Shown: positions 8,335 through 15,087, counted from the stretch's first letter. The stretch: 15,087 bases of DNA from Rhizobiaceae bacterium (GCA_020696915.1 JAJFMR010000024.1:1-15087); one strand, 5' to 3'. Notes: a model not told the origin generated them from the letters alone. Program-made: numbers and translations.

Positions 8335-8431
8335 GTTGCCCTCTTGCGCCGCGCAGGCCCTTCCTTCAGGCCAAGGATGGCACTGCAAGCGAGGCTCGAG
8401 GCCGCCCGGAAACCGGGGGAACTGAACCGGG

Positions 8432-9718
8432 ATGGATCTGCTTCGCGACAATGAGCTGATTTACGGGCGGCTTCTGCTGATCGACCAGCCGCATCTGATC
8501 GACCGCTACAACAAGGCGCTGGTCTCGTTCGGCCTCCAGCCCACGGCGCTGAAATCCTTCGAGATCGACCGCACGGGGTTTTCGCCGCAGGTCGCGGACG
8601 AGCTGGGCGACCGCCTTTACATGGACCCCAACGAGGTCAACCGGCGATTCATCATCCTGACCCCGGCCCAGCAGGATCTGCCCGTAGTCCACACAGCGTT
8701 CTCGAATACGTCCCAGCTGGTCTACGAGTTCTTCGAGAAGAACCGCCGCGCCATCGACGCCTTGACCATCAAGGATGTGATCTACGGCGAGATCGAGGAC
8801 TCGGTTCAACGGGTCGAGGATATCGACGATCTGATATCCATCAACCAGGTCGAGTTCCGCGTTCTCTCGGCCGAGGACGTGCTCGGCAAGGCAGCGGAGC
8901 TCGGCAAGCTGGTCGACCGGCTGAAGCAGGAGCCTGATGCCTGGCGCGACGATGAACTGCTGGCGCGCATGGTGGAGCTTGCAAAAGTCTGCGGCGACAT
9001 TCGAGAGAATGCGCTGGTTCCCGACCAGGTCATCTTCCGGCACAACGCCTTCTGGACCAGCCATTTCGGGGGGCTTTACGTCTTCGTCGATGCCGACATG
9101 ACGACGGTCGTTTCGGACCCGACGGCGCCGGGATTTCGTCGTTCACGGCCGTGGCAAGTGAGCTATCTGTCGATCCGCGACGCCGAGCGCGTGTTCCGCT
9201 TCCTGGCCCGGTCCGGCCGGATCGAGCTTCCGCGGGCCTCGTGGATCGAGACGTCCGGCTATCTCGAGCATCGGGCCGAGATGGCGGTTCGGGCGCTGAT
9301 CCGCGACACCGAGCCGAATCGCGACCTCAGCGGCATCGACAAGCCCTGGCTGCAGAACTGGATCCGCAGCCATGACGATCTCCTGGAGCGGGACGGCACG
9401 TTACCCTTCCTCAACGCCGCCAAACGTGAGATCGCGCAACTCGGACAGCTGCGCATCGAGGAGGTCTTGCCGCAGCATCGTTTCCTGGTGATCCGGGCAA
9501 AAGCCGAGCATCCGGATGCGTGGCTCACCAACCGCCTGATCTCGGACTTCGTACCGGCCGATTTCGTGTCACGCTACGCCTTCAACAAGCAGGGATTCTA
9601 TGAGGATTGGGAGGGCTGGCCCGAGCCGTGGCGGCGTCATGTTGTGGACATCCTGAAAACCACATATCTGAAGGACGGCGCGGCGTTTCGGACCCGGCTT
9701 TACGGCTTGGCCGATTAG
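8432..9718 (+). CDS. Conserved hypothetical protein (DUF6638-like), fourth gene of the cluster
   Basis: 428 residues, soluble, no signal peptide. From memory it resembles an uncharacterised alphaproteobacterial family listed as DUF6638; I could not check this. Notable stretches are EIDRTGFSPQVADELGD near residue 45, TIKDVIYGEIEDSV near 112, FRHNAFWTSHFGGLYVFVD near 205, and a Trp/Tyr-rich C-terminal part (FNKQGFYEDWEGWPEPW). There is no catalytic motif that I can name. It starts 97 bases after the ATPase gene, and the DUF2333-type gene starts 36 bases after its stop, so co-transcription is likely. Because such families keep company with the same AAA+ and membrane genes, a joint role is plausible, but the biochemical activity is unknown. 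Confidence 0.87.
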   Translation: MDLLRDNELIYGRLLLIDQPHLIDRYNKALVSFGLQPTALKSFEIDRTGFSPQVADELGDRLYMDPNEVNRRFIILTPAQQDLPVVHTAFSNTSQLVYEFFEKNRRAIDALTIKDVIYGEIEDSVQRVEDIDDLISINQVEFRVLSAEDVLGKAAELGKLVDRLKQEPDAWRDDELLARMVELAKVCGDIRENALVPDQVIFRHNAFWTSHFGGLYVFVDADMTTVVSDPTAPGFRRSRPWQVSYLSIRDAERVFRFLARSGRIELPRASWIETSGYLEHRAEMAVRALIRDTEPNRDLSGIDKPWLQNWIRSHDDLLERDGTLPFLNAAKREIAQLGQLRIEEVLPQHRFLVIRAKAEHPDAWLTNRLISDFVPADFVSRYAFNKQGFYEDWEGWPEPWRRHVVDILKTTYLKDGAAFRTRLYGLAD

Positions 9719-9754
9719 GCGCCTTGGGGATCGGCATTTGAGGGGATTGCAGCG

Positions 9755-10906
9755 ATGCTTGATCCGATCGTGAACTTCTTCACCCGGATATTCCAGTGGA
9801 TCGGGCGCGGCATCGGGCTGGTCGTGGGCATCCTCTTGTGGCCGTTCGTGTGGGCCGGCCGCTGGTACCGGCAGCGCGGCTGGATACTCAAGGTGGTCGT
9901 CGGCGCAGTGCTCCTGCTGATCATCGGGCTCTACGCGAATTTCATCTACGCGACGCAGTGGTGGAGCGGGTTCAATCCGGACTATGTCAATCCAAGCAGT
10001 CTCCCGGTGACGAGGACGGTCGCCGGCGACGCAGCCGCAGGCGGCTCTCCGGCGGCCGACGGCGCCGCGCAGCCAGAGCCGGCAGCTCCGGCGCCAGCCG
10101 CCTGCAACCCTTCCGCAATCGCCGAGACCACGGCCGCATTGATCGATTTCAACGTCAATCGGAATGCCTGGATCTCTTCCATGCTGGTCTCCAAGCTGGG
10201 ATTCTTCGGCATTCCGTGGCGCAATACGCCGTTCTTCGACAACAAGGCCGCCTTTCAGCTCGGCATCAACCAGGTCCTGCGCCGAACGACGACGGAACTC
10301 GTCGACACGCTGGGACGCGTGCGCGGCACCTCGCAGATCGATCAGAACCTGCAGGATGCCCGCACCGCGCTGGCCTGGGACGAGACCGCCTGGTACATCG
10401 GCCTTCGCGGCCCGACGCGGCCGACCCCCAGCGTTTATCGCGAGGCGATCGCAATGCTGCGGGCGTTCAACGCCAGCCTCGAGCAGTGCCAGGCAAACTT
10501 CGACGCCCGCGCCGACAATCTGCTGCAGTTCCTCGACCGGATAGCCGGCGATATCGGCTCCACGTCGGACATTCTGCAGGCGAGGATCGAATCTTCGAAC
10601 GCTGGGTGGTTCGATCCGCGCGCCGACGACCGCTTCTGGTTCGCCTATGGGCAGCTCTATGCATATTACGGCGTCCTTACCGCAACGCGGTCGGACTTCT
10701 CCGCCATCGTCGCCGATCGCAATCTGACGGCTCTCTGGCGCAGGATGGAAGAACAGCTGCGGACGGCGCTCGACATGCAGCCGGCGATCATCTCGAACGG
10801 CAATGAATCGAGCTTCCTCTTCCCGTCGCATCTGGCGACCATGGGATTCCACCTGTTGCGCGTGCGCTCGCAGCTTATCGAGGTGCGGTCGGTGCTCGAT
10901 CGCTGA
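9755..10906 (+). CDS. Membrane-anchored DUF2333-type protein, last gene of the cluster
   Basis: 383 residues. The N-terminus carries a hydrophobic or amphipathic stretch (residues 20-35) and a clear membrane helix (about 44-66, ILKVVVGAVLLLIIGLYANF) after the basic run RWYRQR. The positive-inside rule then places the rest in the periplasm. An Ala/Pro-rich linker covers residues 88-116, and a globular domain follows, with FNVNRNAWISSMLVSKLGFF and GIPWRNTPFFDNKAAF, stretches I associate with the DUF2333 family. Its function is unknown. Two cysteines, C117 and the one in LEQCQAN, could pair in the periplasm. GAGGGG supports ATG 9755. It is the only cluster member with a membrane anchor and could link cytoplasmic ATPase work to the envelope. 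Confidence 0.88.
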   Translation: MLDPIVNFFTRIFQWIGRGIGLVVGILLWPFVWAGRWYRQRGWILKVVVGAVLLLIIGLYANFIYATQWWSGFNPDYVNPSSLPVTRTVAGDAAAGGSPAADGAAQPEPAAPAPAACNPSAIAETTAALIDFNVNRNAWISSMLVSKLGFFGIPWRNTPFFDNKAAFQLGINQVLRRTTTELVDTLGRVRGTSQIDQNLQDARTALAWDETAWYIGLRGPTRPTPSVYREAIAMLRAFNASLEQCQANFDARADNLLQFLDRIAGDIGSTSDILQARIESSNAGWFDPRADDRFWFAYGQLYAYYGVLTATRSDFSAIVADRNLTALWRRMEEQLRTALDMQPAIISNGNESSFLFPSHLATMGFHLLRVRSQLIEVRSVLDR

Positions 10907-10925
10907 GGCCTGATCGCAGCAGGCC
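10907..10925 (+). other. Stem-loop directly after the five-gene cluster
   Basis: GGCCTG (10907-10912) pairs with CAGGCC (10920-10925) around a seven-base loop, starting at the base after the last stop codon. No T tract follows. It may stabilise the 3' end of the cluster mRNA; it is too short to call a terminator. Confidence 0.35.
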
Positions 10926-11201
10926 CGGCAGGCACCCCTCCCGCCCCTGTCGATGGTCGCGTTTGCCTCATTCCATGGCTATTTTGGGACATCAATGAGC
11001 GGCATGCTCGGGCTCTATGCCGCGCCACAGAGCCCTCGCGCGCGAGAAATTACTTTCTTCAAGGGAAACATTCTTGCATGAAGGTAGACGAGCTTGTAAC
11101 GGGAGGCCTGTTTCAGGGGCTCGCCGCAGGTCGGGGCCGTTGCTTTGTCACCTGCATCAACCGCCATCGCATCACCCCAACAGGAGCCCGAGGAAACCCT
11201 A
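10926..11201 (+). other. Intergenic region upstream of fhs with a hairpin and a palindrome
   Basis: No credible gene. GGGCTCT (11010-11016) pairs with AGAGCCC (11029-11035), and a perfect 12-bp palindrome CTCGCGCGCGAG (11035-11046) follows at once. No T run follows, so this is not a simple terminator. I found no convincing -35/-10 pair for fhs and no riboswitch that I can name. AGGA at about 11191 is the fhs ribosome binding site. Confidence 0.4.
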
Positions 11202-12881
11202 ATGTCAGAGTTCAAGTCCGACATCGAGATCGCGCGTGCGGCTGACAAGAAGCCGATTCAGGAGATCGGCCTTCGTCTCGGGATTCCGCCCGAACACCTG
11301 CTCCCCTACGGCCACGACAAGGCGAAGATTTCGGCCGAATTCATCGCTTCGCAACGCGGCCGCAAGGACGGCAAGCTGATCCTGGTGACGGCGATCAACC
11401 CGACACCGGCCGGCGAAGGCAAGACCACAACGACGGTTGGCCTGGGCGACGGGCTTAACCGCATCGGGAAAAAGGCCGTCGTTTGCATACGAGAAGCTTC
11501 GCTCGGGCCGAATTTCGGCGCCAAGGGCGGTGCGGCAGGCGGCGGCTACGCGCAGGTCGTGCCGATGGACGACATGAACCTCCATTTCACCGGCGATTTC
11601 CACGCGATAACGACTGCCCACAACCTGCTCTCCGCTCTCATCGACAATCACATCTACTGGGGCAACGCATTGGGCATCGACGTGCGCCGGGTCACGTGGC
11701 GGCGGGTGATGGACATGAACGACCGCGCGCTGCGCCACATCGTCGTGTCGCTGGGCGGTGTGGCCAACGGGTTTCCGCGCGAAGCCGGCTTCGACATCAC
11801 GGTCGCCTCCGAGGTCATGGCGATCCTTTGCCTTTCCACCGACCTGAAAGACCTGCAGAGGCGTCTCGGCGACATCATCGTGGCCTACCGCCGCGACAGG
11901 ACCCCGGTCTACGCCCGCGATCTCAAGGCCGACGGCGCCATGGCCGTGCTGCTCAAGGACGCAATGCAACCCAATCTCGTGCAGACACTGGAGAACAGCC
12001 CTGCCATGGTGCATGGCGGCCCCTTCGCCAACATCGCGCATGGCTGCAATTCGGTGGTCGCGACGAGCACGGCGCTGAAGCTCGCCGACTATGTGGTCAC
12101 CGAGGCCGGTTTCGGCGCAGACCTCGGAGCGGAGAAGTTTTTCGACATCAAGTGCAGGAAGGCCGGCCTGAAGCCGGCCGCCGCGGTGATCGTCGCCACG
12201 GTTCGCGCGCTGAAGATGAACGGCGGGGTGAAGAAGGAAGATCTTGGCCGCCAGGACGTGGAGGCGGTGAAGCGCGGCTGCGCCAATCTCGGCCGCCACA
12301 TCGAGAACGTGAAGCAGTTCGGCGTGCCGGCGGTGGTCGCCATCAATCACTTCAACAGCGACACCGACGCCGAGATCGAGGCGGTCAAGGATTTTGTCGC
12401 CGCGCAGGGATCCGAAGCCGTGCTGTGCAGGCATTGGGCGCTCGGTTCGGCCGGCATCGAGGATCTCGCCCGCAAGGTCGTGGAGCTTGCCGAGAGCGGC
12501 GCTTCGCAGTTTTCACCATTATACCCGGACGACATGAAGCTGTTCGACAAGATCAACACCATCGTCAAGCGCATCTATCGCGGCAACGAGGCGATCGCCG
12601 ACAAGTCGATCCGCGACCAGCTGCATGGCTGGGAGGCGGCAGGTTATGGCAATCTGCCCGTCTGCATGGCCAAGACCCAGTATTCCTTTTCGACCGATCC
12701 CAATCTGCGCGGCGCTCCGACCGGCCACACCGTGCCGGTGCGCGAAGTTCGCCTGGCGGCGGGCGCCGGCTTCGTCGTCGCCATCTGCGGTGAGATCATG
12801 ACCATGCCCGGTCTGCCGAGCGTCCCGTCCTCGGAGAAGATTTTCCTGAACGACGATGGCGACATCGAAGGCCTGTCCTGA
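11202..12881 (+). CDS. fhs: Formate-tetrahydrofolate ligase
   Basis: Joins formate to tetrahydrofolate using ATP, giving 10-formyl-THF for purine and one-carbon metabolism in the cytoplasm. 559 residues, the normal length of about 555-560. The P-loop is TPAGEGKTT at 68-76. Family signatures are plain: GAKGGAAGGGYAQVVPMDD near residue 107, LHFTGDFHAI after it, and HGGPFANIAHGCNS in the middle. The C-terminal GEIMTMPGLP is also typical. I chose ATG 11202 because MSEFKSDIEIARAADKKPI is the usual N-terminus and AGGA lies upstream; the frame opens earlier at 11145 but that part looks non-coding. It is apparently monocistronic. Choline breakdown releases one-carbon units, so the nearby choXWV may be related, but nothing in the sequence proves this. 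Confidence 0.97.
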   Translation: MSEFKSDIEIARAADKKPIQEIGLRLGIPPEHLLPYGHDKAKISAEFIASQRGRKDGKLILVTAINPTPAGEGKTTTTVGLGDGLNRIGKKAVVCIREASLGPNFGAKGGAAGGGYAQVVPMDDMNLHFTGDFHAITTAHNLLSALIDNHIYWGNALGIDVRRVTWRRVMDMNDRALRHIVVSLGGVANGFPREAGFDITVASEVMAILCLSTDLKDLQRRLGDIIVAYRRDRTPVYARDLKADGAMAVLLKDAMQPNLVQTLENSPAMVHGGPFANIAHGCNSVVATSTALKLADYVVTEAGFGADLGAEKFFDIKCRKAGLKPAAAVIVATVRALKMNGGVKKEDLGRQDVEAVKRGCANLGRHIENVKQFGVPAVVAINHFNSDTDAEIEAVKDFVAAQGSEAVLCRHWALGSAGIEDLARKVVELAESGASQFSPLYPDDMKLFDKINTIVKRIYRGNEAIADKSIRDQLHGWEAAGYGNLPVCMAKTQYSFSTDPNLRGAPTGHTVPVREVRLAAGAGFVVAICGEIMTMPGLPSVPSSEKIFLNDDGDIEGLS

Positions 12882-13124
12882 AAAAGGCGGGCGGACGGGG
12901 CAAATCGGCTTTAATAATGGTCTGTCGAGCAACACCGTTGGAGCGCACGGACTGAACGATTTTCCTGGTGCGACCCTGCTGCGCCGCGGCAAGCCCGCAT
13001 CGGGGATACTCGCAGCCAGGATGGCCGGTAAAACGGCTCCCGGCGGGCGTTTGCGGCCGCACGGCGAAGCCTCCGCCGCAGACACGAAAGGCTGCAGTTT
13101 CAAGGCCGATTCAACGTTTTTTCC
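12882..13124. other. Intergenic region after fhs, nothing recognised
   Basis: Part of a 311-base gap. No hairpin with a T tract, repeat or credible small ORF stands out, so how fhs transcription ends is not visible. The right end of the gap holds the promoter listed next. Confidence 0.4.
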
Positions 13125-13149
13125 GGAACTGACCGCCGTCCGAGCCGTT
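13125..13149 (+). promoter_or_regulatory. EcfG/RpoE2-type general stress promoter
   Basis: GGAAC (13125-13129), 16 bases, then CGTT (13146-13149). This equals the consensus of alphaproteobacterial general-stress sigma factors (GGAAC-N16/17-CGTT; in S. meliloti RpoE2 written GGAAC-N18-TT). A start about seven bases later gives a 5' leader near 35 bases before the DUF1236-type gene, whose Shine-Dalgarno GAGGAGG lies at about 13179-13185. The match is seen directly; stress control is inferred from known EcfG regulons. Confidence 0.75.
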
Positions 13150-13192
13150 CCTGAACCCGAGGGACTGTTCGAACCTTCGAGGAGGCTCAGAA

Positions 13193-13921
13193 ATGAAAAA
13201 TATCCTGCTTACGACGACAATGGCCTTTGGTCTCGGCATCGCAGCTGGACCGTCATTCGCCCAAAGCCAGCAACCGGATGCGTCGGGCGGCCAGACGGTC
13301 TGCCAGCCGGGCGACCCTAACTGTCCGGCAAGCGACTCGTCCGGCGCTGCCGGCGGCACGGCCGGCCAGCCGATGGACAACCAGGCCGGCGACGCGACCA
13401 CCCCCAAGATGGACAGCCAGGCCGGCGATGCGACCGCCCCGAAGGTGGACAGCCAGGCTGGCGACGCCACCGCTCCGAAGGTGGACAGCCAGGCCGGCGA
13501 CGCGAGCACCCCCACGATGGATAGCCAGGCCGGCGACGCGACCGCTCCGAAGGTGGACAGCCAGGCCGGCGACGCGACCGCACCGAAGGTGGACAGTCAG
13601 GCCGGCGACGCAACTCAGCCGACGCCTGACGGTGACAAGACTGCCTCGATCGGCGACGTCGAGGTGACCGCCGAGCAGAAGACCGAGGTCAGGCGGGTGA
13701 TCAGCGAAGTGCAGGTCGATCCGGTCGAGCTCGATGATATCGATGTAGATATTTCCCTCGGTGTGGCGGTTCCCCGGACCATCCGCGTCCAGCCGCTTCC
13801 GCCGCGCATCGTCGAGATCGTGCCTGAGTTCGAAGACTACGTGTTCTTCGTCCTGGCCGATGGCAGAATCATCATTCTCGAACCTGATACATACGAGATC
13901 GTCTACGTCCTCGTCGTCTGA
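13193..13921 (+). CDS. Secreted repeat protein with C-terminal DUF1236-like domain
   Basis: 242 residues. A signal peptide (MKNILLTTTMAFGLGIAAG, cleavage near SFA-QS, residue 23) sends it to the periplasm. A short segment with two cysteines (CQPGDPNC) is followed by seven acidic 12-residue repeats at residues 61-144 of the form [MV]D-[SN]-QAGDA-[TS]-x-P-[KT]. The C-terminal domain starts near residue 157 (VTAEQKTEVRRVI) and runs to the end with the pattern of DUF1236: an acidic strand region, IRVQPLPPRIVEIVPEF, then ADGRIIILEPDTYEIVYVL. Function is unknown; such proteins are common in rhizobia, often in several copies. GAGGAGG supports ATG 13193. An EcfG-like promoter precedes it and a strong terminator follows, so it is a single-gene unit, probably stress-induced. 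Confidence 0.9.
   Translation: MKNILLTTTMAFGLGIAAGPSFAQSQQPDASGGQTVCQPGDPNCPASDSSGAAGGTAGQPMDNQAGDATTPKMDSQAGDATAPKVDSQAGDATAPKVDSQAGDASTPTMDSQAGDATAPKVDSQAGDATAPKVDSQAGDATQPTPDGDKTASIGDVEVTAEQKTEVRRVISEVQVDPVELDDIDVDISLGVAVPRTIRVQPLPPRIVEIVPEFEDYVFFVLADGRIIILEPDTYEIVYVLVV
13373..13624 (+). repeat. Seven tandem 36-bp coding repeats
   Basis: Seven contiguous 36-bp units coding for 12 residues each. The first residues run M, M, V, V, M, V, V, and units 2-3-4 match 5-6-7 closely, both third units ending in PT rather than PK. This suggests duplication of a 108-bp block after the single unit had multiplied. Units differ mainly at third positions. Confidence 0.95.
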
Positions 13922-13949
13922 TCTCGCCTTCCAGAAGATCCGCGACCTG

Positions 13950-13984
13950 AAGAGGCTGGCCGAAGCGGCCTGCCTCTTCTTTTG
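13950..13984 (+). terminator. Rho-independent terminator after the DUF1236-type gene
   Basis: AAGAGGC (13950-13956) pairs with GCCTCTT (13972-13978); after a T-T mismatch GGCC (13958-13961) pairs with GGCC (13967-13970) around the loop GAAGC. CTTTTG follows. It lies 29 bases after the stop codon and insulates trpL from read-through. Confidence 0.85.
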
Positions 13985-14033
13985 AAACGGAAACCGCACG
14001 CCGCTGGCAAGCGGGATCGGCCGATGATCGGGC

Positions 14034-14062
14034 TTGCCCAGGTGCCCGTTCGCAGCTATGGA
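14034..14062 (+). promoter_or_regulatory. Housekeeping-type promoter of trpL-trpE(G)
   Basis: TTGCCC (14034-14039), a 17-base spacer, then TATGGA (14057-14062). With the flanking C on each box it resembles the rhizobial consensus CTTGAC-N17-CTATAT. A start seven bases after the -10 falls on A14069, the first base of the trpL ATG, so the transcript should be leaderless, as known for S. meliloti trpL. Confidence 0.75.
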
Positions 14063-14068
14063 CGTGGC

Positions 14069-14113
14069 ATGAAACTCGGCGCAACGAAAATCCTGTGGTG
14101 GTGGGCTGGCTGA
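14069..14113 (+). CDS. trpL: trp leader peptide TrpL (14 residues, three Trp in a row)
   Basis: ATG to TGA encodes MKLGATKILWWWAG. The three consecutive TGG codons (14096-14104) sense charged tRNA-Trp: a stalled ribosome covers segment 1 of the attenuator. The length equals that of the S. meliloti leader peptide (14 residues, also with three Trp). No Shine-Dalgarno precedes the ATG, which fits translation of a leaderless message starting at the ATG itself. In S. meliloti both the leader RNA (rnTrpL) and the peptide (peTrpL) have further trans-acting roles; whether that holds here is open. Confidence 0.9.
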   Translation: MKLGATKILWWWAG

Positions 14114-14186
14114 CAGCGGCCTTCCGGCGCATGCGCGTTGAACAAGATGATGGCCGCACGGACGATCCGGGCGGCCTTTCGTTTTT
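14103..14186 (+). terminator. trp attenuator: mutually exclusive hairpins before trpE(G)
   Basis: Segment 1 GGGCTG (14103-14108) can pair with segment 2 CGGCCT (14117-14122), with two G-U pairs. Segment 2, as GCGGCC (14116-14121), is perfectly complementary to segment 3 GGCCGC (14152-14157), the antiterminator. Segment 3 also pairs with segment 4 GCGGCC (14171-14176), with an inner stem CGGA/TCCG (14159-14162, 14166-14169) and loop CGA, followed by TTTCGTTTTT: a rho-independent terminator. Trp starvation stalls the ribosome on the Trp codons, frees segment 2 and allows read-through into trpE(G). Confidence 0.92.
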
Positions 14187-14222
14187 CAGGCTCTCCGGAC
14201 TTCCTGGGGAGATGAGGGTGAG

Positions 14223-15087
14223 ATGACGGTCAAGGTGCTCGACAGCGGCGCGGAAGAGTTCGTCACGGCAGGCGGCGTGACGATAACGAGGCAACGTCAC
14301 TCCACGCCTTACGCGGGCGCGATCGAGGCCTATATCGACGCGCTCGATCAACGCCGTGGCGCGGTCTTCTCGTCGAATTACGAATATCCCGGGCGCTACA
14401 CGCGCTGGGACACCGCCACCATCGATCCGCCGCTGGCGGTCGTTGCCAGCGGCCGCGCCATGCGCATCGAGGCCCTCAACGCCCGCGGCGAGGTGCTGCT
14501 GCCGGTGATCCTAGGCGCGGTCGAAGGACTGCCCGAGGTCAGCGTGGTAGCTGCGTCCGCCGATCTCGTGCGGCTGGAGATCGCCCTTCCGGGTCGCGTC
14601 TTCACTGAGGAAGAGCGCAGCAGGGTGCCCTCCGTGTTTTCGGTGCTGAGAGCCATCGTCGACCTTTTCCGGACCGATGACGACTCCAACCTCGGCCTTT
14701 ATGGGGCGTTCGGATACGACATCGCCTTTCAGTTCGATCCGGTCGACCTGTCGCTGCAGCGTGAAGCGGGCCAGCGCGACCTGGTGCTCTATCTGCCCGA
14801 CGAGATTCTGGTCGTCGACCATCACCAGGCCAAGGCCTGGCATGACCGTTACGACTATTCCGGCGATCGCTTCTCGACGCGCGGCCTGCCGCGCCAGGGC
14901 AAGGCCGAGGGCTTCCGCCCGTCCGACCGTATCCCGCCGCGGGGCGACCACGAGCCCGGCGAATACGCGCGGATCGTCGAGAAGGCAAAGCAGAGCTTCC
15001 AGCGCGGCGACCTCTTCGAAGTGGTGCCCGGACAGATGTTCTGCGAGCGTTGCGAGAGCCGGCCGTCGGAGATCTCGCGGCGGCTGA
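14223..15087 (+). CDS. trpE: Anthranilate synthase TrpE(G), N-terminal part (cut by window edge)
   Basis: First step of tryptophan synthesis: chorismate plus glutamine to anthranilate. 288 codons are present and open to the right edge. The N-terminal component I domain shows FSSNYEYPGRYTRWD at residues 49-63, the region that in TrpE binds feedback tryptophan, then GLYGAFGYDIAFQFDP, and the start of the chorismate-binding core (YARIVEKAKQSFQRGDLFEVVPGQ). These are typical of the rhizobial fusion of TrpE with the TrpG glutaminase, about 730 residues in all; the glutaminase part would lie outside the window, so fusion is inferred. GGGGAGATGAGGG precedes ATG 14223, and the in-frame alternative ATG at 14212 stops at once. 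Attenuation by trpL controls it. Confidence 0.95.
   Translation, partial: MTVKVLDSGAEEFVTAGGVTITRQRHSTPYAGAIEAYIDALDQRRGAVFSSNYEYPGRYTRWDTATIDPPLAVVASGRAMRIEALNARGEVLLPVILGAVEGLPEVSVVAASADLVRLEIALPGRVFTEEERSRVPSVFSVLRAIVDLFRTDDDSNLGLYGAFGYDIAFQFDPVDLSLQREAGQRDLVLYLPDEILVVDHHQAKAWHDRYDYSGDRFSTRGLPRQGKAEGFRPSDRIPPRGDHEPGEYARIVEKAKQSFQRGDLFEVVPGQMFCERCESRPSEISRRL

Noticed and set aside
6331..8451. Long minus-strand frame of 706 codons opposite the AAA+ gene
   Set aside because: Mirror of the GC-rich coding strand; the plus strand has clear AAA+ motifs, and the antisense product is low-complexity Arg/Gly/His/Val-rich with no domain.
8377..8454. Small ORF of about 25 codons in the gap before the fourth cluster gene
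   Set aside because: It overlaps the start of the next gene, has no ribosome site of its own and no recognisable product.
9569..10852. Minus-strand frame of 427 codons opposite the DUF2333-type gene
   Set aside because: The plus strand shows a membrane helix and a recognisable family; the antisense product has neither.
11205..12434. Minus-strand frame of 409 codons opposite fhs
   Set aside because: fhs is unmistakable on the plus strand; the antisense frame is a GC artefact.
13373..13624. 36-bp periodicity as a possible CRISPR array
   Set aside because: Units are contiguous with no spacers and are translated as protein repeats.
13111..13999. Several overlapping frames on both strands across the repeat region
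   Set aside because: A 36-bp unit is a multiple of three, so any frame without a stop in one unit stays open through all; only the 13193-13921 frame has a signal peptide, a Shine-Dalgarno and a domain.

Overview
The window reads as chromosomal DNA of a high-GC alphaproteobacterium of the order Hyphomicrobiales (Rhizobiales), most likely in or near Mesorhizobium/Phyllobacteriaceae. The signs are a choXWV choline transporter with the rhizobial gene order, a fused-type TrpE(G) anthranilate synthase behind a Trp-Trp-Trp leader peptide, a DUF1236-type secreted protein behind an EcfG-like promoter, and strong GC bias that opens long false ORFs on the opposite strand. I saw no insertion sequence, phage gene, tRNA, rRNA, CRISPR array or integration site.

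Positions 1-3064 (minus strand) hold the choline ABC importer: choX (periplasmic binding protein), choW (permease) and choV (ATPase, cut by the left edge). choW and choV overlap by four bases. choW has no ATG, GTG or TTG at the expected start and appears to begin at a CTG behind a strong Shine-Dalgarno. A GC-rich hairpin lies between choX and choW. After a 387-bp divergent intergenic region comes a plus-strand gene for a small periplasmic class I cytochrome c, followed by a probable terminator.

Positions 3960-10906 (plus strand) hold five co-directional genes that look like one functional unit: a long coiled-coil protein, an unrecognised 381-residue protein, a 636-residue AAA+ ATPase whose Walker B reads DD instead of DE, a 428-residue protein of an uncharacterised conserved family, and a membrane-anchored DUF2333-type protein. 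None has a known role that I can recall. This is the best candidate here for an undescribed system: an AAA+ machine with a coiled-coil partner and an inner-membrane partner facing the periplasm.

Positions 11202-12881 encode formate-tetrahydrofolate ligase (fhs). Positions 13193-13921 encode a secreted protein with seven 12-residue repeats and a DUF1236-like C-terminal domain, preceded by a near-consensus general-stress (EcfG/RpoE2) promoter and followed by a strong terminator. Positions 14034-15087 hold a complete tryptophan attenuation system: a promoter placed so that trpL mRNA should be leaderless, a 14-residue leader peptide with three consecutive Trp codons, alternative antiterminator and terminator hairpins, and the 5' part of trpE(G), cut by the right edge.
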